NCBI GenBank assembly: GCA_036380435.1
Contig: DASVES010000284.1
Coordinates: forward strand, 1 to 18,257
Direction: 5' to 3'
DNA from: DASQDT01 sp036380435
GTDB taxonomy: Bacteria; Acidobacteriota; Blastocatellia; Pyrinomonadales; Pyrinomonadaceae
Length of the DNA: 18,257 nt
A program made the position numbers and the translations under genes. This document shows positions 1-6,642 of this stretch, in pieces (the first letter of the stretch is position 1; each line of letters starts with the position of its first letter). The notes under the pieces were generated by a model, which did not search any database, had not been told where the DNA came from, and worked only from the letters and a program-made list of their open reading frames with translations.

Positions 1-105
1 GGACTAGTTTCTTTCCAAGAACAGCGGCTTCTTTATTACGGGATGGCGGATTCACGTATTGGTCTGGCTATTACAAAAGCAACTCCACTGGAGAGCAGAG
101 CCTAA
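1..105 (+). CDS. C-terminal fragment of a probable GH130-like glycosidase
   Basis: Frame 1 is open from the window edge to a TAA at 103-105 and encodes 34 residues. The tail contains LLYYGMADSRIGLA, which resembles the C-terminal YYGAADTxIxLA segment of GH130 glycoside phosphorylases (mannosyl-glucose or mannooligosaccharide phosphorylases and relatives). The codons are less GC-rich than in the genes that follow. The gene starts outside the window, so only the family resemblance can be judged; the short fragment makes this tentative. Its presence argues against a TTG at 59 as the start of the next gene, since that start would lie inside this reading frame. Confidence 0.5.
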   Translation, partial: GLVSFQEQRLLYYGMADSRIGLAITKATPLESRA

Positions 106-128
106 CATATTATCTTGTCTGTTTATTC

Positions 129-142
129 TGACTCCTGACTCC
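129..142. repeat. Two tandem heptads (TGACTCC)
   Basis: Two direct copies of the heptamer TGACTCC lie in the 49-bp spacer between the first stop codon (105) and the chosen start of the MBL gene (155). No matching opposite arm is visible. It is listed because six other spacers in the window hold larger heptad arrays; on its own it would not be notable. Confidence 0.4.
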
Positions 143-154
143 CCGGTTCACATT

Positions 155-1024
155 GTGCAATTCGGCGATTACCGTGTAGAGATGGTGCCGGACGCGGAGT
201 TTCGTCTCGACGGCGGGGCGATGTTCGGCGTCGTGCCGCGCTCTCTGTGGTCGCGCTACTGCCCGCCCGATGAGGAGAATCGCGTTCGACTGAGCGCGAA
301 CTGCCTCTACGTCGAGGCCGCGGGCGAGCGCATCCTCGTCGAGACCGGGATGGGCGACAAGTGGTCTGCTCGACAGGCGGAGATGTACGGCGTCGAACGC
401 GCGCGCCCGCTCGGCGAGTCGCTGCGCGCGCTCACGGGTTGCGCGCCCGAGACGATTACAATCGTCGTCAACACGCACCTGCACTTCGACCACGCGGGCG
501 GGAACACGACGCTCGGCGACGACGGCCGCGTCGTCCCGACTTTCCCCAACGCGCGCTACTTCGTCTCCGCGGCCGAGCACGAGCACGCCGAGCACCCGCA
601 CGAGCGCGACCGAGCGAGCTACCTGCCGGAGAACTGGCGGCCGCTCGCGGAGTCCGGCCAACTGGAGCTGAAACCGGACGCATACGAGGTCGTGCCGGGG
701 CTGTCGGTCGAGACGGTGCCGGGACATTCGCGCACGATGCAGTGCGTGCGTCTTGAGCGTGCGGGGCGGACGCTCTTCTGCTTCGCCGACCTCGTCCCGA
801 CGCGCGCACACGTCCCCTTCGCGTGGGTCATGGGCTACGACCTCTACCCGGTCGAAACGCTTGAGGCGAAGAAACGTCTGCTGCCGCAGGCCGCGCGCGA
901 AAACTGGCTGTGCCTGTTCTATCACGACCCCGAAGCGCCGCTCTGCCGCGTCGTCGAAGAAGACGGACGGCTGCGCGCTGAAGGGTTCGTGGAAGGGCAG
1001 GACGGATTCATTCCCGGAGAGTGA
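155..1024 (+). CDS. MBL-fold metallo-hydrolase
   Basis: This is a metallo-beta-lactamase superfamily hydrolase of about 289 residues, probably cytoplasmic since no signal peptide is visible. The metal-binding motif THLHFDHAGG gives His108, His110, Asp112 and His113 (numbered from the GTG at 155). PGHS, FCFADLVPT and FYHD further on supply the later histidine and aspartate ligands of the fold. The frame is open back to a TTG at 59, but that stretch overlaps the upstream gene and reads unlike the family; homologous chains usually begin close to the FGDYRVEMVPDAEFRLDGG segment. GTG 155 is therefore preferred, with ATG 182 possible; no clear ribosome binding site decides it. It ends 19 nt before mtnP and may be cotranscribed with it. 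The superfamily covers lactonases, glyoxalase II and phosphodiesterases, and the substrate cannot be told from sequence. Confidence 0.88.
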   Translation: MQFGDYRVEMVPDAEFRLDGGAMFGVVPRSLWSRYCPPDEENRVRLSANCLYVEAAGERILVETGMGDKWSARQAEMYGVERARPLGESLRALTGCAPETITIVVNTHLHFDHAGGNTTLGDDGRVVPTFPNARYFVSAAEHEHAEHPHERDRASYLPENWRPLAESGQLELKPDAYEVVPGLSVETVPGHSRTMQCVRLERAGRTLFCFADLVPTRAHVPFAWVMGYDLYPVETLEAKKRLLPQAARENWLCLFYHDPEAPLCRVVEEDGRLRAEGFVEGQDGFIPGE

Positions 1025-1043
1025 GGCGAAGAAGCGAAACGAC

Positions 1044-1919
1044 ATGACGACTGCGAAGATCGGAATCATCGGCGGGAGCGGCCTTTACCAGATGGAGGAG
1101 CTAAAGGACGTGGAGGAGTTGAAGGTCGATACGCCCTTCGGCCCGCCGTCCGACGCCTTCATCACGGGCACGCTCGAAGGCGTCCGCGTGGCCTTCCTGC
1201 CGCGTCACGGGCGCGGGCACAAACTGCTGCCGACGGAGTTGCCCTTCCGCGCTAACATCTACGCCATGAAGCTGCTCGGCGTCGAGCGCATCCTTTCGGC
1301 CTCGGCCGTCGGCTCCTTGCAGGAGCAGTACGCGCCGCTCGACATGGTCATCCCCGCGCAGTTCTTCGACCGCACGCGCGCACGCGCCCACGAGTCAACC
1401 TTCTTCGGCGAAGGCATCGTCGCCCACATCACCTTCGCGCACCCGGTGTGCGACGAACTCGGCGGCGTGGTCGAGGAGTCGTGCCGCGCCGCCGGGGTCA
1501 ATGTTCATCGCGGCGGCACCTACCTGTGCATGGAGGGGCCGGCGTTCTCGACCAAAGCCGAGTCGAACGTCTACCGCGGTTGGGGCATGGACGTGATCGG
1601 GATGACGAACTTGCAGGAGGCGAAGCTCGCCCGCGAGGCCGAAATCTGCTACTCGACGCTCGCGCTCGTCACCGACTACGACTGCTGGCACGAAGACCAC
1701 GACGCCGTCTCGGTCGAAGCGGTCGTCGAGTATCTCAACAAGAATGTTCGCAACGCGCAGAACGTGATGCGCGAAGCCGTCCGCCGCCTCAGCGGCCAGA
1801 CGCGTTCCTGCGCCTGCGGCTCCGCCCTCAAAAACGCCATCTTCACCGCCCCCGACCTTTGGCCCGAGGCGACAACGAAAAAGCTCGAAGCGATCATCAA
1901 AAAGTACCAGAGGAAGTGA
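1044..1919 (+). CDS. mtnP: S-methyl-5'-thioadenosine phosphorylase
   Basis: The 291-residue cytoplasmic enzyme splits methylthioadenosine (MTA), the by-product of polyamine and other SAM-consuming reactions, with phosphate to give adenine and methylthioribose-1-phosphate. Visible signatures of the PNP/MTAP family are the N-terminal IGIIGGSGLY phosphate loop, RHGRGH (54-59), MEGPAF (163-168) and MTNLQEAKLARE (187-198). TDYDCW (210-215) carries the aspartates typical of 6-aminopurine-specific MTAP. A CxC pair (C256, C258) near the C-terminus matches a motif known in archaeal MTAPs. The frame is open further upstream, but ATG 1044 begins the family's usual N-terminus and has a GAGG-type site in the 19-bp gap. 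The TGA stop lies inside the first heptad of the following repeat. No mtnA or mtnK is present here. Confidence 0.95.
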   Translation: MTTAKIGIIGGSGLYQMEELKDVEELKVDTPFGPPSDAFITGTLEGVRVAFLPRHGRGHKLLPTELPFRANIYAMKLLGVERILSASAVGSLQEQYAPLDMVIPAQFFDRTRARAHESTFFGEGIVAHITFAHPVCDELGGVVEESCRAAGVNVHRGGTYLCMEGPAFSTKAESNVYRGWGMDVIGMTNLQEAKLAREAEICYSTLALVTDYDCWHEDHDAVSVEAVVEYLNKNVRNAQNVMREAVRRLSGQTRSCACGSALKNAIFTAPDLWPEATTKKLEAIIKKYQRK

Positions 1920-2037
1920 TAAGTGATAAGTGATAAGTGATAAGAAGCAGTTAGCTCTTAGCGATTAGCTAACAGCCAACAGCTAAAGGCTAACAGCTTC
2001 TTTTCTTTCTTATCACTCATCACTCATCACTTATCAC
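1916..2037. repeat. Nested heptad-repeat hairpin R1 (GTGATAA x4)
   Basis: The left arm is four exact tandem GTGATAA heptads (1916-1943). The right arm is TTATCAC, TCATCAC, TCATCAC, TTATCAC (2010-2037), which pairs with the left apart from two transitions. Between them lies a second 7-nt-periodic inverted module made of TTAGCNN and ACAGCNN units (about 1950-1999), bounded by GAAGC and GCTTC. The mtnP stop codon (1917-1919) is part of the first heptad. The right arm ends 19 nt before the next ATG, leaving room for a ribosome binding site but not for a promoter. No T-run follows, so it is a poor intrinsic terminator in the plus direction. Confidence 0.9.
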
Positions 2038-2056
2038 CATTGAAAGAGGTGTCGAG

Positions 2057-2566
2057 ATGAAGAAGTTTTTTCTGACGTGCTGTGGATTGGCGCTGTTGGT
2101 GTTCAGCGCGGGCGGCGCGAGGGCGCAGGGCGGAGGGGCGACGAAGGGGCCGGACCCGACCGTCATCGCCGACGCGGAGCTTGAGAAGGAAGCCCTGCAC
2201 AATCTTGAGGTCGCCAAGCACTACTTCAAGATGAAGAAGGCATACGTCGCCGCCGCCACCCGCGCCGAGGAGATCGTCGCCGGCTACCCTGGTTTCACGC
2301 GCACTGACGAAGCCCTCTACATCGCCGGGATGAGCAACGTCTATCTCGCCGAGGGCAAGGGCAAGCAGAAGTCCACGGCGCCGGCCGACAAGCTGCGCGA
2401 CGAGGCTCGCGCTTATCTGTCGCGCATCGTCGAGGAGTTCCCCGAAAGCGACTTCCGCGGGCGCGCGGAGGAGGAGTTGCGCAAGCTCGGCGGCGCGAAG
2501 GCCGGCGGTGCTGCGGCCCGCGACGACAGCCGCAAGCCACAGCTTAAGACGGCCTCGCAACCGTAA
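2057..2566 (+). CDS. Secreted TPR / BamD-like protein
   Basis: This 169-residue protein has a Sec signal peptide (MKKFF, hydrophobic core to about residue 20, probable cleavage ARA|Q at 23/24). No lipobox is seen. The mature part (about 40-150) is alpha-helical and reads like tetratricopeptide or YfiO/BamD repeats: an AKHYFKMKKAYVAAATRAEEIVAGYPGF-type helix pair, then a second pair ending RAYLSRIVEEFPESDFRGRAEEEL. The recurrent 'FP(E)S' turn is typical of outer-membrane lipoprotein BamD-type repeats, but true BamD is longer (about 240 residues) and lipidated. A periplasmic scaffold role is therefore an inference. The start is supported by GAGG about 8-11 nt upstream of ATG 2057. The C-terminus is low-complexity Gly/Ala/Lys. 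Confidence 0.75.
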   Translation: MKKFFLTCCGLALLVFSAGGARAQGGGATKGPDPTVIADAELEKEALHNLEVAKHYFKMKKAYVAAATRAEEIVAGYPGFTRTDEALYIAGMSNVYLAEGKGKQKSTAPADKLRDEARAYLSRIVEEFPESDFRGRAEEELRKLGGAKAGGAAARDDSRKPQLKTASQP

Positions 2567-2622
2567 GATCGAATCCTTAGTTCTTCGCTCTCAAAACTTA
2601 TTCGCAGGAGAATCAGATTAAA

Positions 2623-3564
2623 GTGTCATTGCTGGTTGTAGGTTCGGTGGCGTTCGACGCGGTCGAGACGCCCTTCGGTAAGCGTGAGAGGATGCTCGGC
2701 GGCTCGGCCACGCACTTCTCTCTGGCGGCGAGTTTCTTTGCGGACGTGCGCGTGGTCGGTGTCGTCGGCGGCGACTTCGGCGCGGAAGAGATGGCCGTCT
2801 TCGAGCGCCAACACATCAACACGGACGACATCGAGCGCGTCCCCGACGGCCAGACCTTCTTCTGGCGCGGCCGTTACGACTTCGACCTCAACACCGCGCA
2901 CACGCTCGACACGCAGTTGAACGTCTTCGCCGACTTCAAGCCGAAGCTCTCGGACGCGTCGAAGCAGGCGCGCCTCGTCTTCCTCGGCAACATCCAGCCC
3001 GACCTTCAGTCGGAAGTGCGCGCGCAGGTGGCGGGCGCACAACTGGTCGCGCTCGACACGATGAACTACTGGATCAACACCGTCCCCGAGCAGGTCAAAC
3101 GCTCCATCGCCGGCGTCCACGTCGTGATTATCAACGACGCCGAGGCGCGTCAGCTCGCGGGCGAGCCGAACCTCATTCGCGCGGCGCGCGAGATTCTGTC
3201 GTGGGGGCCGCGGGCGCTCGTCGTCAAGCGCGGCGAGTTCGGGGCGGCGATGTTCACACCCGAGACCTACTTCGCCATCCCGGCCTATCCGCTGGAGTCG
3301 GTCTTCGACCCGACGGGCGCCGGCGACACCTTCGCGGGCGGCTTCATGGGCTATCTCGCCAGCCACGACGAGATCGACGAGGAGACAATGCGCCGCGCCA
3401 TGACCTTCGGCTCCGTGATGGCCTCCTTCAACGTCGAGGAGTTCGGCACCGACCGCGTTTCCCGACTCACGCAGGACGAGATCAACCGCCGCTTCCGAGA
3501 GTTCAAGCGCATGACCCACTTCGAGGAGATTCCGTTCGAGCGCGCAGTGCGAGCGACGAAATAA
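2623..3564 (+). CDS. PfkB-family sugar or nucleoside kinase
   Basis: A 313-residue cytoplasmic kinase of the ribokinase/PfkB fold. The N-terminal LLVVGSVAFD strand and MLGGSATHFSLAAS glycine motif form the substrate site. NDAEARQLAG (171-180) matches the family's N-E segment. DPTGAGDTFAGG (229-240) is PfkB signature 2, with the anion hole and the catalytic Asp235. The start is GTG 2623, with AGGAG at 2606-2610. The substrate is not set by these motifs. Because mtnP lies one gene upstream, a kinase acting on a nucleoside or on a sugar released by MTA or deoxyadenosine salvage is a reasonable inference but unproven. The TAA stop forms the first bases of the perfect stem R3. Confidence 0.9.
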   Translation: MSLLVVGSVAFDAVETPFGKRERMLGGSATHFSLAASFFADVRVVGVVGGDFGAEEMAVFERQHINTDDIERVPDGQTFFWRGRYDFDLNTAHTLDTQLNVFADFKPKLSDASKQARLVFLGNIQPDLQSEVRAQVAGAQLVALDTMNYWINTVPEQVKRSIAGVHVVIINDAEARQLAGEPNLIRAAREILSWGPRALVVKRGEFGAAMFTPETYFAIPAYPLESVFDPTGAGDTFAGGFMGYLASHDEIDEETMRRAMTFGSVMASFNVEEFGTDRVSRLTQDEINRRFREFKRMTHFEEIPFERAVRATK

Positions 3565-3645
3565 GGCAAAAGTAAAAAGGCAAAAGGCAAAAGTGAAGAG
3601 GCCACGCTTCCTCACTTTTGCCTTTTGCCTTTTTACTTTTGCCTT
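3563..3645. repeat. Heptad-repeat hairpin R3, perfect 34-bp stem
   Basis: Bases 3563-3596 and 3612-3645 are exact reverse complements over 34 bp, with a 15-nt loop. The left arm reads as heptads GGCAAAA, GTAAAAA, GGCAAAA, GGCAAAA and GTGA. The stem begins at the second base of the PfkB stop codon (TAA 3562-3564). It is followed by TTG and then a TATAAT box rather than a T-run, though the stem base is itself rich in T. Confidence 0.92.
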
Positions 3646-3651
3646 TTGAGC

Positions 3652-3657
3652 TATAAT
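3652..3657 (+). promoter_or_regulatory. Putative sigma-70 -10 box for the DUF2007 gene
   Basis: A perfect TATAAT lies 43 nt before ATG 3701 and directly after hairpin R3. Any -35 element would fall inside the T-rich right arm of the hairpin (around 3629-3635) and matches TTGACA poorly. The surrounding GCTATAATGCCGGC is nearly identical to the box at 11291-11304. Confidence 0.5.
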
Positions 3658-3700
3658 GCCGGCCGTGTAATAAAAACGTCGGAGCCGAGAGGGGTTTTTA

Positions 3701-4090
3701 ATGTTCTGTCCTGTCTGCGAGTCGGAGTACGAGGCCGGGATCAGCGTGTGTCCCGACGACAACACGGAGCTGGTCGAGCGGCTGACGCCGGAGAACACGC
3801 TGCGCGACCACAGCGAGGCGCGCTTCGTGCCGCTGCACAACATCGGGTCGCCGGCCGAGGCCGAGATGATCGTTGACATCCTGACGCAGAACGGCATCCG
3901 CGCGGTTCTCCAGTCGGGCGGGATGGACGCCTTCTCGCCCCTGCTTTCGACCACCGCCCCCGGCGCGCTCGTGCTCGTGGACGAGCGCGACCTCGACCGC
4001 GCGCAGGAAATCTACGTCTCTTTCTTCGGTCAGGACACCACGCCGCTCACGGGGGCGACCGCCGAGGAAGAAACGACAAGTGATGAGTGA
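3701..4090 (+). CDS. Zinc-ribbon / DUF2007 domain protein
   Basis: A 129-residue soluble protein. The N-terminus has a degenerate zinc ribbon, CPVC at 3-6 and CPDD at 17-20, so only three of the usual four cysteines are present and Asp may fill the fourth place. Residues about 42-115 (FVPLHNIGSPAEAEMIVDILTQ then an RAVLQSGG strand and LVLVDERDLDRAQEIY) match DUF2007, a small ferredoxin-like domain described as a putative signal-transducing module. The tail is acidic. ATG 3701 follows a TATAAT box by about 40 nt; the site upstream is GAGAGG about 8-13 nt away. The last three codons and the TGA come from the first two heptads of repeat R2, so the C-terminal Ser-Asp-Glu is repeat-encoded. Confidence 0.82.
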   Translation: MFCPVCESEYEAGISVCPDDNTELVERLTPENTLRDHSEARFVPLHNIGSPAEAEMIVDILTQNGIRAVLQSGGMDAFSPLLSTTAPGALVLVDERDLDRAQEIYVSFFGQDTTPLTGATAEEETTSDE

Positions 4091-4187
4091 TAAGTGATGA
4101 GTGATAAGAAAGAACGGGGGCTGTTAGCTCTTAGCGATTAGCCAACAGCTAACAGCTTCTCATCACTTATCACTCATCACTTATCAC
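4080..4187. repeat. Nested heptad-repeat hairpin R2 (GTGATGA/GTGATAA x4)
   Basis: The left arm alternates GTGATGA, GTGATAA, GTGATGA, GTGATAA (4080-4107). The right arm is TCATCAC, TTATCAC, TCATCAC, TTATCAC (4160-4187). Opposed heptads differ only by transitions, several giving G-U pairs in RNA. The inside repeats the R1 core (TTAGCTC TTAGCGA, then TTAGCCA ACAGCTA ACAGCTT). The upstream stop codon (4088-4090) lies in the second heptad, and the right arm ends 5 nt before the GGAGG site of cutA. Confidence 0.9.
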
Positions 4188-4204
4188 TACTGCGGAGGTT
4201 CGGC

Positions 4205-4597
4205 ATGGACGAGACTGATTCGGGGGCCATTATGGTGGTGATGACCGCGGGGAGTCGCGAGGAGGCTTCGCGTCTGGCAGAGATGCTCGTCGGCTCTCAC
4301 CTCGCCGCGTGCGTCCAGATTCTGCCGGAGATCGAATCGGTCTATCGCTGGGAAGGGAAGGTGCACCGTGAGCCGGAGGTGCTGCTCTTCGCCAAGACGA
4401 CGCGGGCCTGCTTCGCGGAGCTGGAGCGTGAGGTGCGCGCCCTGCACACCTACGACACGCCGGAAATCATCGCGCTGCCCGTCGCCATCGGCTCCGCGCC
4501 CTACCTCGAATGGCTCAACGACGTGGTGATGACGCCCTACGGGGCGCGCGCCGCCGAGCGACACGCCGAGTCGCAGGGTGAGGCGACGGATCAGTAG
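4205..4597 (+). CDS. cutA: Divalent-cation tolerance protein CutA
   Basis: A 130-residue member of the CutA1 family, small trimeric ferredoxin-like proteins linked to copper and other divalent-metal tolerance. Signatures are VVMTAGSREEASRLAEML near the N-terminus, LAACVQILPEIESVYRWEGKV (33-53) and HTYDTPEIIALPV (81-93), followed by YLEWL. It carries a short extra N-terminal segment and about 20 extra C-terminal residues compared with the roughly 105-residue core. The start ATG 4205 has GGAGG at 4193-4197. The TAG stop (4595-4597) overlaps the end of the convergent LOG gene by 7 bp. Confidence 0.95.
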   Translation: MDETDSGAIMVVMTAGSREEASRLAEMLVGSHLAACVQILPEIESVYRWEGKVHREPEVLLFAKTTRACFAELEREVRALHTYDTPEIIALPVAIGSAPYLEWLNDVVMTPYGARAAERHAESQGEATDQ

Positions 4598-5343
4598 TCG
4601 TAGGCGCTCGCGTCGTCGAGCTGGCGCAGAGAGTTCTGGCTCTCGACGACGATACGCACAGCCTCCTCCGGCGAATCCGTGAGGTGCAGGAGATTCAGGT
4701 CGGTCTCCGAAATCATCCCCTCCGCAAGCAGCACTTCCTTCGTCCACCTCAGCAACAACTCCCAGTACTGTGAGCCGTAGAGCACGACGGGGAAGTTCCT
4801 GATCTTGCGCGTCTGGATGAGCGTGAGCGCCTCGAACAACTCGTCGAGCGTGCCGAAGCCGCCGGGGAAGATGATGAAGGCGGTGCTGTACTTGATGAAC
4901 ATCGTCTTGCGGACAAAGAAGTAGTCGAAGGTGATGGAGCGCGTCTGGTAGGGGTTGGGGCGCTGTTCGAAGGGCAGCTCGATGTTGCAGCCGATGGAGA
5001 GTCCACCGGCGTCGAGCGCGCCGCGGTTGGCGGCCTCCATGATGCCGGGGCCGCCGCCGGTGATGACGGCGAAGCCCTCGCGGGCGAGGAGCGCCGCCGT
5101 CTCGCGCGCCGCCTCGTACATGGGGCTGTCGGCCGGCGTGCGCGCCGAGCCGAAGAGCGACACGCCGCGCGTGACGGTCGCCAGCTCGTCGAACCCTTCG
5201 ACGAACTCGCCCATGATGCGGAAGACACGCCACGTGTCCGAACGCTTGAACTCGTCCGCCCGCGGCGACTCCAGCAACTGCTCGTCCTGCGTCACCGCCC
5301 GCCCGGCCGCCTCCGTCTTGTGCTTTGCCTTCGTGTGAGCCAT
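4591..5343 (-). CDS. LOG-family Rossmann-fold protein
   Basis: A 250-residue protein of the LOG/TIGR00730 family, many members of which release cytokinin-type bases from nucleotide monophosphates (phosphoribohydrolase). The binding motif GGGPGIMEAANRGA (96-109) and the catalytic PGGFGTLDE (160-168) are intact. Annotations as lysine decarboxylase for this motif are a known misnomer. The ATG at 5343 follows directly on a T7 run of repeat R4 and has no ribosome binding site. A GTG at 5295 (Val17) with GGAGG about 10 nt upstream is a strong alternative start. The C-terminus overlaps cutA tail to tail. Confidence 0.9.
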   Translation of the reverse strand: MAHTKAKHKTEAAGRAVTQDEQLLESPRADEFKRSDTWRVFRIMGEFVEGFDELATVTRGVSLFGSARTPADSPMYEAARETAALLAREGFAVITGGGPGIMEAANRGALDAGGLSIGCNIELPFEQRPNPYQTRSITFDYFFVRKTMFIKYSTAFIIFPGGFGTLDELFEALTLIQTRKIRNFPVVLYGSQYWELLLRWTKEVLLAEGMISETDLNLLHLTDSPEEAVRIVVESQNSLRQLDDASAYDY

Positions 5344-5427
5344 AAAAAAAGAGGTCAGAGGTTAGAGGTCAGAGGTTAGTGGAAGACAGTTTTTTACTGA
5401 CCTCTAACCTCTGACCTCTGACCTCTG
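5344..5427 (-). terminator. Heptad-repeat hairpin R4 with T7 run, likely terminator after fabI
   Basis: The plus-strand left arm is GAGGTCA, GAGGTTA, GAGGTCA, GAGGTTA (5351-5378). The right arm is TGACCTC, TAACCTC, TGACCTC, TGACCTC (5398-5425). Read on the minus strand, the hairpin starts 3-4 nt after the fabI stop and is followed at once by seven T (complement of 5344-5350), the form of an intrinsic terminator. The T-run abuts the ATG of the LOG gene. It has the four-plus-four heptad layout of R1 and R2 with a different heptad. Confidence 0.72.
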
Positions 5428-5430
5428 TTT

Positions 5431-6192
5431 TCAGAATGCCATGATGTTGTAACCGCAATCGACGTGGAGCACCTCGCCGGTGATGCCGGAGGAGAGGGGG
5501 CTGAGGAGGAAGAGCGCGGCGTTGCCAACCTCGCGGGCCTCGACGTTGCGTTTGAGGGGCGAGTGCTCGGCGTGGTGCTTGAGCATCGTCGAGAGGTTGC
5601 CGACGCCGCGGGCGGCGAGGGTGTTGATGGGGCCGGCGCTGACGGCGTTGACGCGAATGTTGCGGGGGCCGAGGTCAGAGGCGAGGTAGCGCGTGCTCGC
5701 TTCCAGCGCGGCCTTCGCCACGCCCATGACGTTGTAATGTGGGACGACCTTCTCGGCGCCGTAGTAGGTCATCGAGATGATGCTCCCGCCCTCGGTCATC
5801 AGGGGAGCGGCGGCGCGGGCGAGCGTGACGAGCGAGTAGGCGCTGATGTCGAGCGCCATGAGAAAGGCGTCGTGCGTGGTCTCGACGTACTCGCCTTCGA
5901 GCGCCTCGCGGGGCGCAAAGGCGAGGCTGTGGACGAGGAAGTCGAGCCGCCCGAAACGCTCGCGCACCACACTGAACGCCTGTTCGACCTCTTCGGGCTT
6001 CGTCACGTCACACTGGATGAGCGGCGCATCTGTCCCGGCCGTCAAGCTCTCCACGTTCTCCTTCAAACGCTCGCTCTGGTAGTTGAACGCGAGGCGCGCG
6101 CCGGCCTCCGTGCATGCCTGCGCCGTCGCCCACGCGATGCTGCGCTTGTTGGCGACGCCGAAGACGATCCCGAATTTGTTCTCAAGCAGCAT
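5431..6192 (-). CDS. fabI: Enoyl-[acyl-carrier-protein] reductase FabI
   Basis: A 253-residue cytoplasmic short-chain dehydrogenase that catalyses the last, NAD(P)H-dependent step of each fatty-acid elongation round. The nucleotide-binding segment GVANKRSIAWA (12-22), the HSLAFAP loop (88-94), Tyr143 and the catalytic Tyr153-x6-Lys160 correspond to E. coli Tyr146, Tyr156 and Lys163. The ending GEVLHVDCGYNIMAF is typical of the family. ATG 6192 has GAGGAAA about 8 nt upstream. The LprI-like gene ends 21 nt before it and is probably cotranscribed. Terminator-like repeat R4 follows its stop codon. Confidence 0.97.
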   Translation of the reverse strand: MLLENKFGIVFGVANKRSIAWATAQACTEAGARLAFNYQSERLKENVESLTAGTDAPLIQCDVTKPEEVEQAFSVVRERFGRLDFLVHSLAFAPREALEGEYVETTHDAFLMALDISAYSLVTLARAAAPLMTEGGSIISMTYYGAEKVVPHYNVMGVAKAALEASTRYLASDLGPRNIRVNAVSAGPINTLAARGVGNLSTMLKHHAEHSPLKRNVEAREVGNAALFLLSPLSSGITGEVLHVDCGYNIMAF

Positions 6193-6213
6193 TGAAAGTT
6201 TCCTCGAATGGAT

Positions 6214-6612
6214 TCATTCCCGCTCCAGTTCCTTGAGCTGCGCCTTCAACTCGGCAGTGCGCGCACGGGTCACGTCCGCGAGACAGAACGAGTGAATCAT
6301 CGGCCGCATGGAGCCGCCCTCGTATTCGGACGATACGAACTCGCAGTTGCCGTCGCGGTACTTTATCCAAGCCAGCTCCGCCTCCTTCAGCTTCGCGCGC
6401 CGGCCTTCGTCGAGCTTGGAGGAGAACTGGTTGTAAATTCGGTTGAGGGCGGCGTCGGCGGCCTGAAATTCCTTGTGGGCGCAGACGTTCATCTCGTACT
6501 GGGTGTACTCACCGGGGCAAGGGTCTTTCGCGGCTTGCCGCTTCTTCTGCGCCGGCGCGGCGACAAAGAGCAGGCACAGAGCGGGCAGAAGGCCGAGCAC
6601 AACTCTCTTCAT
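6214..6612 (-). CDS. LprI-like secreted protein (DUF1311)
   Basis: A 132-residue exported protein with a signal peptide (MKRVVLGLLPALCLLFVAAPA, cleavage near 21/22). The mature part has four cysteines (32, 44, 90, 110) and the DUF1311 pattern: NVCAHKEFQAADAALNRIY, then LKEAELAWIKYRDGNC, then a final cysteine before a charged helix. LprI of Mycobacterium is described as a lysozyme inhibitor; whether this protein does that is unknown. It ends 21 nt upstream of fabI and has GAGG before ATG 6612, so it sits inside a run of minus-strand genes. Confidence 0.88.
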   Translation of the reverse strand: MKRVVLGLLPALCLLFVAAPAQKKRQAAKDPCPGEYTQYEMNVCAHKEFQAADAALNRIYNQFSSKLDEGRRAKLKEAELAWIKYRDGNCEFVSSEYEGGSMRPMIHSFCLADVTRARTAELKAQLKELERE

Positions 6613-6642
6613 CTTCGCCTCTTGATAAAACCTTGAGCGGTT

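Noticed and set aside
59..154. TTG 59 as start of the MBL gene
   Set aside because: It overlaps the frame of the upstream glycosidase tail, and the added 32 residues do not match the family's N-terminus.
110..1069. Long minus-strand frame opposite the MBL gene
   Set aside because: It is Arg/Val-rich with no motif and mirrors a real gene on the other strand. Long antisense frames are common in GC-rich DNA.
1916..2037. CRISPR array
   Set aside because: The units are 7 nt, contiguous and inverted between arms, with no spacers and no cas genes.
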